DNA of 64,000 nucleotides from Paenibacillus polysaccharolyticus. GTDB taxonomy: Bacteria > Bacillota > Bacilli > Paenibacillales > Paenibacillaceae. Under the pieces are notes generated by a model that was given only the letters and a program-made list of their open reading frames with translations, did not search any database and was not told where the DNA came from. Both the position numbers and the translations under genes were made by a program. How positions within the stretch are numbered: position 1 is the stretch's first letter; each line of letters begins with the position of its first letter. The stretch covers positions 62,001 through 126,000 of the forward strand of contig NZ_FMVM01000004.1 of NCBI RefSeq assembly GCF_900102085.1. Reading direction: 5' to 3'. Shown piece after piece: positions 26,711 to 36,175 of this stretch.

Positions 26711-26724
26711 ACAAACGTTTGCAC
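26711..26724. promoter_or_regulatory. Third LacI-type operator, downstream of the lacI gene
   Basis: ACAAACGTTTGCAC is the reverse-oriented match to the GCAAACGTTTGTAC operators at 27980 and 28117, with the same 10-bp CAAACGTTTG palindrome. It lies 25 bp beyond the lacI stop codon, not in a promoter, so it may act as a looping auxiliary site or a roadblock. Confidence 0.65.
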
Positions 26725-26748
26725 TTCCCAAAAGATGAGGTAGAGCGC

Positions 26749-27783
26749 TTAACTCAGGAAGGGCTTTGCCTTCAAATATAGGGAGGACTCACGTACAATC
26801 AGGCGGTGCGGGATAATAACCGGGTTCTGAGCGAGAGGCTCGTTGCCAAGAATTTTTAGTAAAACCTGAACTGCGGTATACCCGAGCTGGTATGTGCCAA
26901 TATCAATGGAACTGAGCGGAGGTGAAGCAAGTTCGGACAACGCGATATTGTTAAAACTGACTACACTGATATCCTCAGGCACTCGATATCCCAGCTCCGC
27001 AAGTGCTCTTAACACACCGAAAGCGACATTGTCATCGATAACTACAATGGCGGTAGGCCTGTCGGGCAGCGACATAAAAAGGGACATTGCCCGGAAGCCG
27101 CTTTCCTGTAAGAATTCACCCTCCACGATCCAGTCGTTCGTTGCCGTTAATCCGGATTCTTCAAGAGCCTTCCGATATCCACGCATGCGATCATGCGATA
27201 ACGTAATATCAGGCGGGCCGCTCACAAAGCCGATGCGTGTGTGTCCCTGTGCAATAAGATGCCGCGTTGCATCATATGCGGTCTGCACATTATCGTTGTC
27301 GACCATAGGGGCATTCGGATGTGTCTCACTTCGGCCAATGAGAACAAACGGGAATTTTTCCTCTTCGAGAAAAGAGATGATGGGATCGTCCCGTTTGGAA
27401 CCGAGCAACAGAATACCGTCGACCCTGCGACCATGCACGAGACGGGAAATGGCCTGTAATTCATCATCGGAGGACGTCTCGGTGGACAGCAGTAACTCAT
27501 AGTTGTTACGAGTCGCGTGGGTAATAATGCCGCGCAACAACTCTCCAAAGAAATAATTTTGAAAAAGCTCCTCCGCAGGACGGGGCAGCATAATTCCAAG
27601 CGTCTGTGTTGTTTTGGATACAAGGCTCTTAGCCATCATATTGGGATGATAATTAAGTTCTTTCATAATTTGTTTAACTTTAAGAGATGTTTCCGTACTG
27701 ATTCTGGGATGGCCTGAAATCACCCGTGACACTGTAGAAGGGGAAACACCCGCCAATTTGGCAATATCCTTGATCGTAATCAT
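26749..27783 (-). CDS. LacI-family repressor of the maltodextrin/cyclodextrin ABC operon
   Basis: 344 residues. The N-terminal helix-turn-helix (MITIKDIAKLAGVSPSTVSR) and hinge helix precede a periplasmic-binding-like effector domain ('SGPPDITLSHDRMRGYRKAL'). ATG 27783 follows AAGGGG at 9 nt; an upstream ATG at 27810 in the same frame has no good site. Divergent from the ABC operon, with two copies of a LacI-type operator in the shared region and a third beyond its own stop codon. A maltodextrin or cyclodextrin effector is inferred from the target operon, by analogy to MalR/CcpA relatives. Confidence 0.9.
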   Translation of the reverse strand: MITIKDIAKLAGVSPSTVSRVISGHPRISTETSLKVKQIMKELNYHPNMMAKSLVSKTTQTLGIMLPRPAEELFQNYFFGELLRGIITHATRNNYELLLSTETSSDDELQAISRLVHGRRVDGILLLGSKRDDPIISFLEEEKFPFVLIGRSETHPNAPMVDNDNVQTAYDATRHLIAQGHTRIGFVSGPPDITLSHDRMRGYRKALEESGLTATNDWIVEGEFLQESGFRAMSLFMSLPDRPTAIVVIDDNVAFGVLRALAELGYRVPEDISVVSFNNIALSELASPPLSSIDIGTYQLGYTAVQVLLKILGNEPLAQNPVIIPHRLIVRESSLYLKAKPFLS

Positions 27784-27979
27784 GTAAAAAACCCCTTCTG
27801 ATTCAATCATTTCAACATTCTCCTATGGTAATGCAAAGGGTACCAGAAATCAATTGTTAACTCGTTAACCCGGAATGCAAGTGGAGCAAAATAAAGGAAG
27901 ATAGAGTTAGATCAAGGAAATAGGAAATTACTGTGAACAAAATTCAGGATATGGTTAAATTTGAAGGAATACAGCTTGT

Positions 27980-27993
27980 GCAAACGTTTGTAC
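27980..27993. promoter_or_regulatory. LacI-type operator 1 of the ABC operon
   Basis: GCAAACGTTTGTAC contains the perfect palindrome CAAACGTTTG. It lies 9 bp upstream of the -35 element of the predicted promoter. An identical 14-mer occurs at 28117-28130. Confidence 0.75.
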
Positions 27994-28002
27994 AAATAAA
28001 GT

Positions 28003-28042
28003 TTGATATTGTATGATGTGGTATATATTATAGCGCTTACAT
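28003..28042 (+). promoter_or_regulatory. Predicted sigma-A promoter with overlapping CcpA cre box
   Basis: -35 TTGATA (28003-28008), 17-nt spacer, -10 TATTAT (28026-28031). A cre box, ATTATAGCGCTTACAT (28027-28042; reads ATGTAAGCGCTATAAT on the other strand), overlaps the -10 element. Catabolite repression of the ABC operon is therefore expected. The same ATTATAGCGCTTACA string precedes the CGTase gene. Confidence 0.7.
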
Positions 28043-28116
28043 CATTGAATTTACATACTTTTAACTTATTTACCCCTACATATCGAATACATCAGTGACA
28101 TTGTGTTTCATTTTGA

Positions 28117-28130
28117 GCAAACGTTTGTAC
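28117..28130. promoter_or_regulatory. LacI-type operator 2 of the ABC operon
   Basis: GCAAACGTTTGTAC, identical to operator 1 and 137 bp away (about 13 helical turns), lying downstream of the predicted promoter in the leader. The pair is well placed for looping repression. Confidence 0.75.
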
Positions 28131-28231
28131 AACAATTCACATGGAACACAAATCCTGACAATCTACGGCGTTTAAAGGGTGAAAAGCGCAAAATTTTCTT
28201 GAACTACACAGAGGGAAAGGGGACATTTCAC

Positions 28232-29521
28232 ATGAGAAAATGGCAAGGCGCAGTTGTGTCCATCGGAATGGCTTTTACACTAGCTGCATGTTCAACCGGA
28301 GGAGGAGGAAGTTCTACTCCTGCAGCGCCAAGTGATAATCCAGAGGATACCGTGCAGCTGACTGCTGAGAATCTCCAGCCAGAAGAGGGCGCAACACTGG
28401 TCATCTGGGAGGATAAAAACCAGAGTAGCTTTATTGAGCAACGAGTCAAAAAATTCGAAGAAAAATATGGCGTCACGGTCAAAATGGAGGAATTACCGCC
28501 AACAGATCAGGTAACCAAGTTAACGACGGATGGCCCTGCCGGGCTTGCTGCGGATGTCGTTGTGTTCCCGCATGACAAGATTGGAAGCGCCTCGGAAGCA
28601 GGACTTATTTTGCCTAATGATATCTTCGAAGCTGAGACCACAGCTAATACCAGCGAGAATGCGCTGAAAGCGGTGACGTTCAAAGACATTTTATACGGAT
28701 ATCCGTACAGCGTCGAGACGTATGCCCTCTTTTACAACAAAGCCTTGTACCCCGAAGCACCGAAAAACTTTGATGAAATTATCGATTTTGCCAAAACGTT
28801 TAACAATACCAAATCCAATCAGTATGCGCTGATGTGGGAATTACAGCAATTCTATTATAACTATGCTTTCCTAGCGTCTCAGGGTGGATATATCTTTGGG
28901 GACAACGGGATGGATAGCAGTGACCTCGGTTTGAACAACGAAGGAGCGCAGAAGGGGGGAGAATTCCTCCAAAAGCTGAAGGCTGAGGTGCTGCCGCTCA
29001 AGATGGGCGATGTGAACTACGATATCAAAAAGGGACTGTTCTCCAGCGGTAAGCTGGCCATGGATATTAACGGACCTTGGACCATTGCCGACTATCGCAA
29101 CGCGGGAATTGATTTTGGAGTTGCTCCACTTCCTGCTATTGATGGCAAGCCGATGACCTCCTTCTCGGGTGTCAAAGCCTATTACGTCAATGCGTTTACC
29201 CAGTATCCTAATGCTTCCAAGTTGCTGGCTGCATTCCTCTCGAACGAAGAAGCCCAGATGGAGAACTTTGACATGAACGGTACACTTCCGGCGAACAAAA
29301 ATGTGGCGGCAGACGCCAAAGTACAGGAAGATCCGATCAACAAAGCCTTCCTTGAGCAATTCAACAACTCAACACCGATGCCTTCCCTTCCAGCCATGGA
29401 CAGTGTATGGGGACCTATATCGTCAGCTATTACAGATATTTGGGATAGCGGCAAGGATGTGAAAGCCTCCCTTGACAATGCTGTGAAACAGATTAAGGAG
29501 AGCCTGGCAACCACACAATAA
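28232..29521 (+). CDS. Maltodextrin/cyclodextrin ABC transporter, substrate-binding lipoprotein
   Basis: 429 residues. The lipoprotein signal ends with the lipobox LAAC (Cys at about 19), then a Gly/Ser-rich linker and a family-1 extracellular solute-binding fold of the MalE/CycB type ('LVIWEDKNQSSFIEQRVKKF', 'FSSGKLAMDINGPWTIADYR'). The frame extends upstream to 28103, but AAAGGGG just ahead of ATG 28232 and the signal peptide fix the start. First gene of an operon with two permease genes. A cyclodextrin or linear maltodextrin ligand is inferred from the CGTase and cyclomaltodextrinase nearby. Confidence 0.9.
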   Translation: MRKWQGAVVSIGMAFTLAACSTGGGGSSTPAAPSDNPEDTVQLTAENLQPEEGATLVIWEDKNQSSFIEQRVKKFEEKYGVTVKMEELPPTDQVTKLTTDGPAGLAADVVVFPHDKIGSASEAGLILPNDIFEAETTANTSENALKAVTFKDILYGYPYSVETYALFYNKALYPEAPKNFDEIIDFAKTFNNTKSNQYALMWELQQFYYNYAFLASQGGYIFGDNGMDSSDLGLNNEGAQKGGEFLQKLKAEVLPLKMGDVNYDIKKGLFSSGKLAMDINGPWTIADYRNAGIDFGVAPLPAIDGKPMTSFSGVKAYYVNAFTQYPNASKLLAAFLSNEEAQMENFDMNGTLPANKNVAADAKVQEDPINKAFLEQFNNSTPMPSLPAMDSVWGPISSAITDIWDSGKDVKASLDNAVKQIKESLATTQ

Positions 29522-29589
29522 TGACGAAACAGCGATGACACGAATGAACGGTGGACGATGAATGATACCAAACGGAGAGGAGGGAGCAT

Positions 29590-30945
29590 ATGCGGCAACA
29601 GCATGTCCCGGTGTCTGCCCAGCCCAATCGGGAAAAGCAGCACCGGATGACAGCAGCCATATGCTCCATCATACTGCAAGGTCTTGGACAGTTATACAAT
29701 CGGCAGTGGATTAAAGGCATTATTCTATTGCTGCTGGAGGGAGCAGGGCTTGCATACCTGCTTCCTCGGCTGTCCCAAGCGGTATGGGGAATATGGACAC
29801 TGGGGGAGAATACACAGCGTTTTGTGAAAGTGAATGGTTCAACGGTGCTTCAAAAGGGCGACCATTCTATCTTTTTGTTGCTTGACGGAATTATTGTGCT
29901 GCTGGTCTTTTTTGTGTTTGTGCTTGTTTACATTCTTAACATCCGGGATGCGTATATGACCGGACTCGCAAGAGAGCAGGGGAAACCGACGCTGGGAGCC
30001 GCGGCAACGATGCGTAATGTGATGGACAAAAATTTTCCGTATCTGTTCCTGTCCATCCCGGCACTCGGTATTCTGTTTTTTACAATCATGCCGATTCTGT
30101 TCACCGTTACGATTGCGTTTACGAACTATGCCGCACCGGATCATATTCCACCAGCCAAGCTGGTGGACTGGGTAGGGTTCAAAACATTTACGGATCTGAT
30201 CCAGCTCAAATCCTGGAGCCAGACGTTCTACGGCGTGCTCACCTGGACAGTCATCTGGGCAGTCTTGGCGACAGTAACGACGTACTTCGGCGGAGTGCTT
30301 GTAGCTTTGTTAATTGAACAGAAAGGCATCCGCTTCAAAAAGTTGTGGCGTACCATTTTTATTTTGCCTTATGCTATTCCACAGATTATCTCGCTACTAC
30401 TGATGCGCAATCTGTTCAACGGTCAGTTTGGACCGATCAATACGTATATGCGAGCATTCGGACTGGAAGGATTGCCTTGGCTGACGGACCCGTTCTGGGC
30501 CAAAGTTACCGTCATTGTCGTCAACATGTGGATCGGTATTCCGGTCAGCATGGTGCTCATTTTGGGTGTGCTCACCGCTATTCCGCGTGATCTGTATGAG
30601 GCAGCCGAAGTAGACGGCGCTTCTGCGTTCCAGAAGTTCAAAATTATTACGATGCCTTTCATTTTATTTGCCACGACACCGGTTCTGATTATGCAGTTTG
30701 CCGGGAATTTCAACAACTTCAACGTCATTTTCCTGTTAACGAACGGTAACCCGCTTCGCGGAGACTATCAGTATGCTGGGGCAACGGATTTGCTGGTGAC
30801 CTGGCTCTATAAACTCACACTCGACAATAATAAATTCAATATGGCTTCTGCGGTAGGCATCATCATCTTCCTGATTATTGCTACCTTCTCCATCTGGAAT
30901 TTCCGCCGCTCCAAATCATTCAAGGAGGAGGACATGATCCAATGA
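29590..30945 (+). CDS. Maltodextrin/cyclodextrin ABC permease, MalF-like
   Basis: 451 residues. As in MalF, a long N-terminal extension with additional membrane segments precedes the six-segment permease core. The EAA loop that docks the ATPase is present ('EAAEVDGASAFQKFKIITMP'). 'PAKLVDWVGFKTFTDLI' precedes the core, matching MalC/CymF-like permeases. GGAGAGGAGGGAG lies upstream of ATG 29590. It overlaps the next permease gene by 4 bp (ATGA), giving tight coupling. Confidence 0.92.
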   Translation: MRQQHVPVSAQPNREKQHRMTAAICSIILQGLGQLYNRQWIKGIILLLLEGAGLAYLLPRLSQAVWGIWTLGENTQRFVKVNGSTVLQKGDHSIFLLLDGIIVLLVFFVFVLVYILNIRDAYMTGLAREQGKPTLGAAATMRNVMDKNFPYLFLSIPALGILFFTIMPILFTVTIAFTNYAAPDHIPPAKLVDWVGFKTFTDLIQLKSWSQTFYGVLTWTVIWAVLATVTTYFGGVLVALLIEQKGIRFKKLWRTIFILPYAIPQIISLLLMRNLFNGQFGPINTYMRAFGLEGLPWLTDPFWAKVTVIVVNMWIGIPVSMVLILGVLTAIPRDLYEAAEVDGASAFQKFKIITMPFILFATTPVLIMQFAGNFNNFNVIFLLTNGNPLRGDYQYAGATDLLVTWLYKLTLDNNKFNMASAVGIIIFLIIATFSIWNFRRSKSFKEEDMIQ

Positions 30946-31778
30946 AGAAACGCAACAATCCGATTCGTTTGACGCTTAGTTACGTGCTTTTAGTGATTAT
31001 TGCTGTCGTATCCATATATCCGGTTTTGTGGATTTTTCTGTCGTCCCTGCGTCCCGGTGCAGCATTGTTCAGTGAACGATTATGGCCGGAAAGTTTCACT
31101 CTTTCTCACTATGGAGAGCTGTTTAACAATCCGTCCTTTATGTACGGCAGATGGTATATGAATACGCTGAAGATCGCCTTCTTCACGATGATTTTCTCCA
31201 CATTAATGGTGACGCTGGGCATGTACGCGTTATCCCGGTTCCGTTTTCGGGGGCGTAAAACGATTCTGTCCACCATGCTCATTCTGGGCATGTTCCCAAG
31301 CTTCATGAGCATGATTGCCATCTATATTATTTTGCTGCAAATCAAACTGCTCGACACGCATGCTGCGCTTATTCTGGTTTATTCCTCAGGGGCAGTGCTG
31401 GGCGGATTCATCGTCAAAGGTTTCTTTGACACCATCCCGCGCAGTCTGGATGAAGCAGCTCGTATCGATGGTGCCAGTCATCTGCGTGTGTTCACCAGCA
31501 TCATCCTCCCATTATCCAAGCCGATGCTAACTTACGTTGCCTTAACCAGCTTCACGGGGGCGTGGATGGATTTTATTTTTGCCCGACTCGTGCTGCGTAC
31601 CAAAGAAAATTGGACTCTGGCTGTAGGAATGTGGGATCTCGTGAATCGATATCAGGATAGTAACTTCACGATGTTTGCTGCAGGAGCTGTACTGATTGCT
31701 ATTCCAATTACTTTGTTGTTTGTATTCCTGCAACGTTTCCTCGTTCAGGGGCTGACCACAGGGGCGTCCAAAGGTTAA
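30942..31778 (+). CDS. Maltodextrin/cyclodextrin ABC permease, MalG-like
   Basis: 278 residues, six membrane segments, with the EAA motif 'LDEAARIDGASHLRVFTSII' for ATPase contact and the MalG-type C-terminus ('FLVQGLTTGASKG'). Starts in an ATGA overlap with the MalF-like gene. No ATP-binding subunit follows; Firmicutes usually supply it from a shared multisugar ATPase gene (MsmX) elsewhere in the chromosome. Confidence 0.93.
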   Translation: MKKRNNPIRLTLSYVLLVIIAVVSIYPVLWIFLSSLRPGAALFSERLWPESFTLSHYGELFNNPSFMYGRWYMNTLKIAFFTMIFSTLMVTLGMYALSRFRFRGRKTILSTMLILGMFPSFMSMIAIYIILLQIKLLDTHAALILVYSSGAVLGGFIVKGFFDTIPRSLDEAARIDGASHLRVFTSIILPLSKPMLTYVALTSFTGAWMDFIFARLVLRTKENWTLAVGMWDLVNRYQDSNFTMFAAGAVLIAIPITLLFVFLQRFLVQGLTTGASKG

Positions 31779-32069
31779 CGTCTCTCAACGACCTCCAGGG
31801 ATCAACATCACTTCATAGCATACAAAGAGTAAGATGACACCTTGCCTTCAACAGCATAGTCAGCCACAGTAACGGCAAGTTGAGCCGCACTTGCGGCAAT
31901 TCAATCAGGCACTTTCCGCAACGTCATGTCTTCGTCGACTGGCCACGCTTCGGAAGTGTCTGCTTGTGCTTAGGGTACAAGGAATTAAATAAAGGCTGTC
32001 TAATTCAGGGCTCTGATTAAGGCTTGCTTGTTTAGGGCTTCTAATGAAGAAAAAGGAGGAACGTGGTGT
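31779..32069. other. Spacer between the ABC operon and the MFS gene
   Basis: About 290 bases with no gene. A weak imperfect hairpin around 31878-31905 (TTGAGCCGC ... GCGGCAATTCAA) could end the ABC operon but lacks a T run. No repeat or clear promoter was recognised. Confidence 0.35.
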
Positions 32070-33362
32070 ATGGGCATGAACCCTTCCAGTGAGCCTGAGG
32101 CTGCAGCTACAGCCTATCCAGGGGGACAAGCTATTCTGCAGAGCAGTGAAGCTCCGCGCACCCTATGGCGTAACAGGACGTTCCGCAGAATCCTGTACGG
32201 GTATGGCATATCTGTTTTTGGTGACTGTTTTAATAGTATTGCCATCAGCCTGTGGGTACTTCAGACAACAGGCAGCGCAAAGAGCATGGCTGCTGTGCAG
32301 ATCTGCAATATGGTGGTCAGTTTTCTATTTGGATCAGTAGCGGGTACGGTGGCCGATCGGCTGGATCGAAGGAAGCTGATGTTGGCTTCTGACGTGTTTC
32401 GCGGTGTGATCGCTTTGCTGGTTGCAGTTAGCCTGTTCAGCTGGCATGTACCTTTTCCTGTATTGCTGTTATTGCTCTCTTTATCGATGTTTTCCAGTCT
32501 GTTTCAGGCTCCGGCATTTCATGCTTCCGCTGCGAGCATCGTGGGTAAAGAGCACATCCAGCAGGCAACGGGTACCATTCATCTGGTGGACAATCTGGCT
32601 CGTATAAGTGGTTTGGCGGCCGCCGGGGTCGCTGTAGCTGCGTTTGGCGGTTTTGTCGCCATCCTAATTACGGGGGCAACTTTCCTATTGTCTGCAATCT
32701 GTGTGCTGCTGGCAGGGCGTTTTCCACAGGTGATGCGTGCCAGTGGTGACCCGAAATCTTTTGCACAGGCGTGGCGCAGTTCGTTTGCTTACATCTATCG
32801 GAGTCGACTCATTCGTTCCATTGTATTACTCAATCCGCTGATACTTCTCTTTTTTATGTCAGCCATGATGCTCATTCAGGTGATGGCTGTTAACGTATGG
32901 AAGGCGAATCCAGTTCAATTTGGTTTGATCGAGACCTGTATTCCTCTGGGATACATGATTGGATCAGGGGTATTGATTGCTTCTGGAAAAAGATTGAAAC
33001 ATCGCGGGCGCTGGGTCTTTATCGGCCTACTCGTGTTAGGGCCTGTTTATATGCTTCTGGCGAATGTATCCTCGCCTCTCATGGCCCTGCCGCTCATCAT
33101 AGGCGGTGGAGCTATGTTTGCTTGCTGTACGATGCTCACCCAGATTATGCTTCGCACCGCCGTGCCAGATGAGATGCAGGGTAGCGTTTATGGTGTCGTT
33201 GGCACCATTACGAGTACGGCGCCGATCCTGGGCCTGACGGTAGTCTCGATCTTCGCGGATCACTGGGGTGCCGCCGCCGTATTGGAAGGCATAGGGATGA
33301 TGTTGCTTGCAACAGGAATCATTGCCATCACAACCTTGAAGTCCATTCGAACCTATACTTAG
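32070..33362 (+). CDS. MFS transporter of the EntS/macrolide-efflux type
   Basis: 430 residues with about 12 membrane segments. The cytoplasmic loop 'GTVADRLDRRKLMLASDVFRG' carries the MFS motif A (GxxaDrxdRrk), and the fold matches the MefA/EntS branch (MFS_3). ATG 32070 follows AAGGAGGA at 10 nt; the frame extends to 32028. The substrate is unknown; drug or small-molecule efflux is the family norm. It may belong to the sugar locus only by position. Confidence 0.85.
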   Translation: MGMNPSSEPEAAATAYPGGQAILQSSEAPRTLWRNRTFRRILYGYGISVFGDCFNSIAISLWVLQTTGSAKSMAAVQICNMVVSFLFGSVAGTVADRLDRRKLMLASDVFRGVIALLVAVSLFSWHVPFPVLLLLLSLSMFSSLFQAPAFHASAASIVGKEHIQQATGTIHLVDNLARISGLAAAGVAVAAFGGFVAILITGATFLLSAICVLLAGRFPQVMRASGDPKSFAQAWRSSFAYIYRSRLIRSIVLLNPLILLFFMSAMMLIQVMAVNVWKANPVQFGLIETCIPLGYMIGSGVLIASGKRLKHRGRWVFIGLLVLGPVYMLLANVSSPLMALPLIIGGGAMFACCTMLTQIMLRTAVPDEMQGSVYGVVGTITSTAPILGLTVVSIFADHWGAAAVLEGIGMMLLATGIIAITTLKSIRTYT

Positions 33363-33443
33363 ACATTCATACAAATGAAGACAGGCGGTTCTTTTAATAA
33401 GATATTAACGAAACCTCCTCTGTCACCGATCCGATCGCATAGC

Positions 33444-33491
33444 AAAAACCCGGAGCATACGCTGCATTGCTGCATTCGCGTACTCCGGGTT
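33444..33491 (-). terminator. Terminator of the CGTase gene
   Basis: Stem AACCCGGAG / CTCCGGGTT (a longer helix with a CGC bulge region); the minus-strand side ends in TTTTT. Confidence 0.8.
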
Positions 33492-33518
33492 AGCTTGTGT
33501 ATTAAATGATATGAAGCT

Positions 33519-35675
33519 TTACTGCCAGTTCACCGTAACGGTGGCTGTTCCGCTCGCTGGTGTAGTGAATGTGTGGTTAGAACCGTTTTCCCATGTAATC
33601 GTCGAACCGTTTTTCTTGAAAAATTTGAACTCCAGCTGTTTGCCTGCCGGTACGCTGACATCATAGTACCAGGTTGGGTATTGATGAATGACCTGATTGA
33701 ATGCGGGTCCAATGGCAGTCGAACCGGTGCTCCAATTACCCAGTTCAGCCACATTTCCTGTCAAATAGAGGTTCTGTCCAAGCGTTGTGGACGCATTGTT
33801 TACGACGAAGCGAACGGTGACCTGATCGCCGGTCAGGATGGTGAAGTTGTTATATGCATTGCTGTTTACCCCGCTTGCCGCAACTTTGACTGCATAGTTG
33901 CCAGCGGCAACGGAAGGGATGGTTACTTTAATCTGTGTATCTTCCCAAGACGTAATCGCTGCCCCGGTAACCGCTGTAGTGCCGAAGTAGACCGTGCCTT
34001 TCGTCGAGCCGAATCCACGGCCATCGATTGTCACCACATTACCGGGTTTCCCCATAACCGGACCGACATGACCGATAGTTGGTGTCGTTTCGACTGTTGT
34101 GTATTGCCATACTGCCGTTGCGCCCGCAGCAAGGGTGAAGTTGTTAATACTGCCGTTCGTGGATGTGATGTTATTTCCGTTCAGCACCCCGCCAAGTACA
34201 TCCGTGTATGAGCCTGTAGGCAGGGAAGTACTCAATCCTGCAATGCTTGCAGACGTGGAAAGATTGCGGTTTACCGCGACAACGGCTACACTCTTGCCGA
34301 ATTTGCGCTCATAAACATATACATCATTGTTAATCCAGCGCTGTTGTGTGGAACCGTAGGCAATGGCCGGATTGGATTTGCGCAGAGGCGCGAGTTTACT
34401 TATGACGTTAAAAGCTGTAGTGGATTTGGAGAAAGAGGGCATTTTGGCCCGGTTATCCGGATCGCCATTCCCCGTCAGGTACTGTTCTGTACCATAGTAG
34501 ATGGCAGGTACACCACGTGAAGTCAATGTGAAGGCCAAAGCCTGTTCCAGACGGCGATTGTTGACCGCGCTTGTTTTGAAACGATCCATATCATGGTTGT
34601 CGATAAACGTCACCTGATCGTTCACTTGGTTGTAGTCCGTAGCTGTACTGTTAATCATGGAATCCAGAGCGTACATGTTGGACGTGTTGTCACGGAACAC
34701 ATTACGCACCGCAGAGTTAAAGCGGAAGTCGAGCAGGCTCATACCAGACTTGTTAGCAAAATCCGTGTTATCTGCATCGGATGCAGCTGATCCCAAGAAC
34801 CATTCTCCAAAAGTGAACACGGGTTTGTGTGCGTAGATGGAGGACATCCAGCTCTTTTGCCAACCGAGAGGCATATGTTTCACCGCATCCACCCGAATAC
34901 CGTCAACGCCCATATCAAGCCACAGTTTGATCGCATCTTTGAAGTATTTGTCGATGGTCGCATTATTGTGGTTGAAGTCGGCCAGGTCATACAGGTTTTT
35001 GTAGATGCCGTTCTCCAGGGAAGAGAAGTCGGAGCCGCCATTGTGATGGAAGTACCCGTTGGTATCATTGGTATAACCGCCTACCAGTGTACCGTTATCG
35101 TACAGTCTGCCATTTTCGGCAAAAGAGGTGTCGGTTTCCATCGCTGGAGAGGTGTGATTCGGTGCAAAGTCAATGACAATCTTGATGCCTTTGGCATGAG
35201 CCGTCGTAATCAGATTCTGAAAATCCGCCATCGTGCCGAAGTACGGATTGGTCTTTTTGAAGTCTCGAGCCCAGTAACCGTGGTAGGCTGTGTTGGTTAC
35301 ACCGCTATAGTTGATCGTTGCAAAAATATTTTCGACAGGCTGGGAGATCCACAACGCTGTGACACCCAGATCACTGAAATAGTTATCGTTGATTTTGTTG
35401 ATTAACCCTTGCCAGTCTCCGCCGCAGTACAGCTTCAAATTGCTGCATGTGGCATCATAAGCGGCTCCCGTAGGATTGTTGGAGGGATTGCCGTCCAAAA
35501 AGCGATCCGTAAATACTTGGTAGATGACATCTGTACTGAAGCTCTGCTTGTTGGTTACAGCGGTGTCCGGATCGGCGTATACAGCGGAAGCTGGCAAGAA
35601 CGGCAGTGCGCTGCCGGCAAGCAAGCCGAGGGTCAGTGTGGTGCTGAGGAATGCGCGTTTGGCCATTTGAAACAT
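33519..35675 (-). CDS. cgt: Cyclomaltodextrin glucanotransferase (CGTase)
   Basis: Secreted GH13 enzyme that converts starch to cyclodextrins. 718 residues with signal peptide to about residue 34 (ASAVYA), then domains A/B ('[19 protein letters not shown]'), catalytic Asp in [10 protein letters not shown], acid/base Glu in FTFGEWFLG and the third Asp in [10 protein letters not shown], domain C, an IPT/TIG domain D ('[20 protein letters not shown]') and a CBM20 starch-binding domain E at the C-terminus ('[20 protein letters not shown]'). Domain order and length match the CGTases of P. macerans and B. circulans. AAGGGTGG is 6 nt from ATG 35675; the frame extends to 35717 without a better site. 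A cre box overlaps its promoter region. Confidence 0.96.
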   Translation of the reverse strand: MFQMAKRAFLSTTLTLGLLAGSALPFLPASAVYADPDTAVTNKQSFSTDVIYQVFTDRFLDGNPSNNPTGAAYDATCSNLKLYCGGDWQGLINKINDNYFSDLGVTALWISQPVENIFATINYSGVTNTAYHGYWARDFKKTNPYFGTMADFQNLITTAHAKGIKIVIDFAPNHTSPAMETDTSFAENGRLYDNGTLVGGYTNDTNGYFHHNGGSDFSSLENGIYKNLYDLADFNHNNATIDKYFKDAIKLWLDMGVDGIRVDAVKHMPLGWQKSWMSSIYAHKPVFTFGEWFLGSAASDADNTDFANKSGMSLLDFRFNSAVRNVFRDNTSNMYALDSMINSTATDYNQVNDQVTFIDNHDMDRFKTSAVNNRRLEQALAFTLTSRGVPAIYYGTEQYLTGNGDPDNRAKMPSFSKSTTAFNVISKLAPLRKSNPAIAYGSTQQRWINNDVYVYERKFGKSVAVVAVNRNLSTSASIAGLSTSLPTGSYTDVLGGVLNGNNITSTNGSINNFTLAAGATAVWQYTTVETTPTIGHVGPVMGKPGNVVTIDGRGFGSTKGTVYFGTTAVTGAAITSWEDTQIKVTIPSVAAGNYAVKVAASGVNSNAYNNFTILTGDQVTVRFVVNNASTTLGQNLYLTGNVAELGNWSTGSTAIGPAFNQVIHQYPTWYYDVSVPAGKQLEFKFFKKNGSTITWENGSNHTFTTPASGTATVTVNWQ

Positions 35676-35731
35676 GGTAATCCACCCTTCGTGAATGTAG
35701 TAGTTTTTGATAAACAACCAACGGACTTTGA

Positions 35732-35747
35732 ATTATAGCGCTTACAA
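35732..35747 (-). promoter_or_regulatory. CcpA cre box overlapping the CGTase promoter
   Basis: ATTATAGCGCTTACAA; on the minus strand it reads TTGTAAGCGCTATAAT, so the TATAAT part can also be the -10 box. It shares a 15-bp core with the cre box of the ABC operon. Confidence 0.65.
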
Positions 35748-35804
35748 TAGTACAGGTTGCTTTACTGAATTGTTTGCATTCCTCCTTCCAGGCTCAAACG
35801 CAGG

Positions 35805-35840
35805 CAACCCCGGTATCTCCTTGGGGAGTTACCGGGGTTG
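35805..35840. promoter_or_regulatory. Long hairpin in the CGTase/esterase divergent region
   Basis: CAACCCCGGTATCTCC / GGAGTTACCGGGGTTG is a 16-bp stem with one mismatch and a 4-nt TTGG loop. There is no T run on either side, so it is not an ordinary terminator. Its 3' arm CGGGGTTG could also pair with the 5' arm CAACCCCG of the hairpin at 36060, giving alternative structures in the leader of the esterase operon. Confidence 0.5.
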
Positions 35841-36175
35841 TCCTAAACCGCTGGGGTTTAAAAGCATAGCCCTCGAGTTATGATCACAACGCTATCTTAA
35901 GAAAATTTGGTTTTTATGTCAATAACTTTTTTATGAGTGTTTTTTTTCTATTTTTATATTTACAAAAGTATCCCGCTCGATTTAAACTATTCGCAGATTC
36001 AATCAAATTAAGGGCTATGCTTTCCGGATCAGCATGTAATTCAACTGACCTATCCGGGACAACCCCGTCTCTCCTGAGGCGGGGTTGTTTGTTGTCACCT
36101 AGGATTCACAGCACAATCCGGGGGAGGTTTGCTTAGTTAGTTTGTCCTGAGGGAAAAGGAAGAGAGAGGCGGTTG
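35841..36175. other. AT-rich leader region before the esterase/BtrH/ligase operon
   Basis: About 335 bases, AT-rich around 35880-35960. A 67-codon frame at 35933-36136 has no ribosome binding site and runs through the hairpin at 36060, so it is not annotated as a gene. The promoter of the downstream operon probably lies here. Confidence 0.4.
36060..36092 (+). terminator. Terminator-like hairpin in the leader of the esterase operon
   Basis: Stem CAACCCCG / CGGGGTTG with an inner CT/AG extension and a weak TTTGTTG tail. It sits 84 bp before the first gene start and has no gene between it and the CGTase promoter, so it may be an attenuator and not a gene end. Confidence 0.5.

Noticed and set aside
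31878..31905. Terminator after the ABC sugar operon
   Set aside because: The hairpin is imperfect and has no T run.
33573..34211. 212-residue plus-strand frame with many Cys and Arg
   Set aside because: Antisense to the CGTase C-terminal domains; no ribosome binding site, Cys/Arg-rich shadow translation.
35933..36136. 67-codon plus-strand frame in the CGTase/esterase divergent region
   Set aside because: No ribosome binding site, runs through a stable hairpin, and composition reflects AT-rich DNA.
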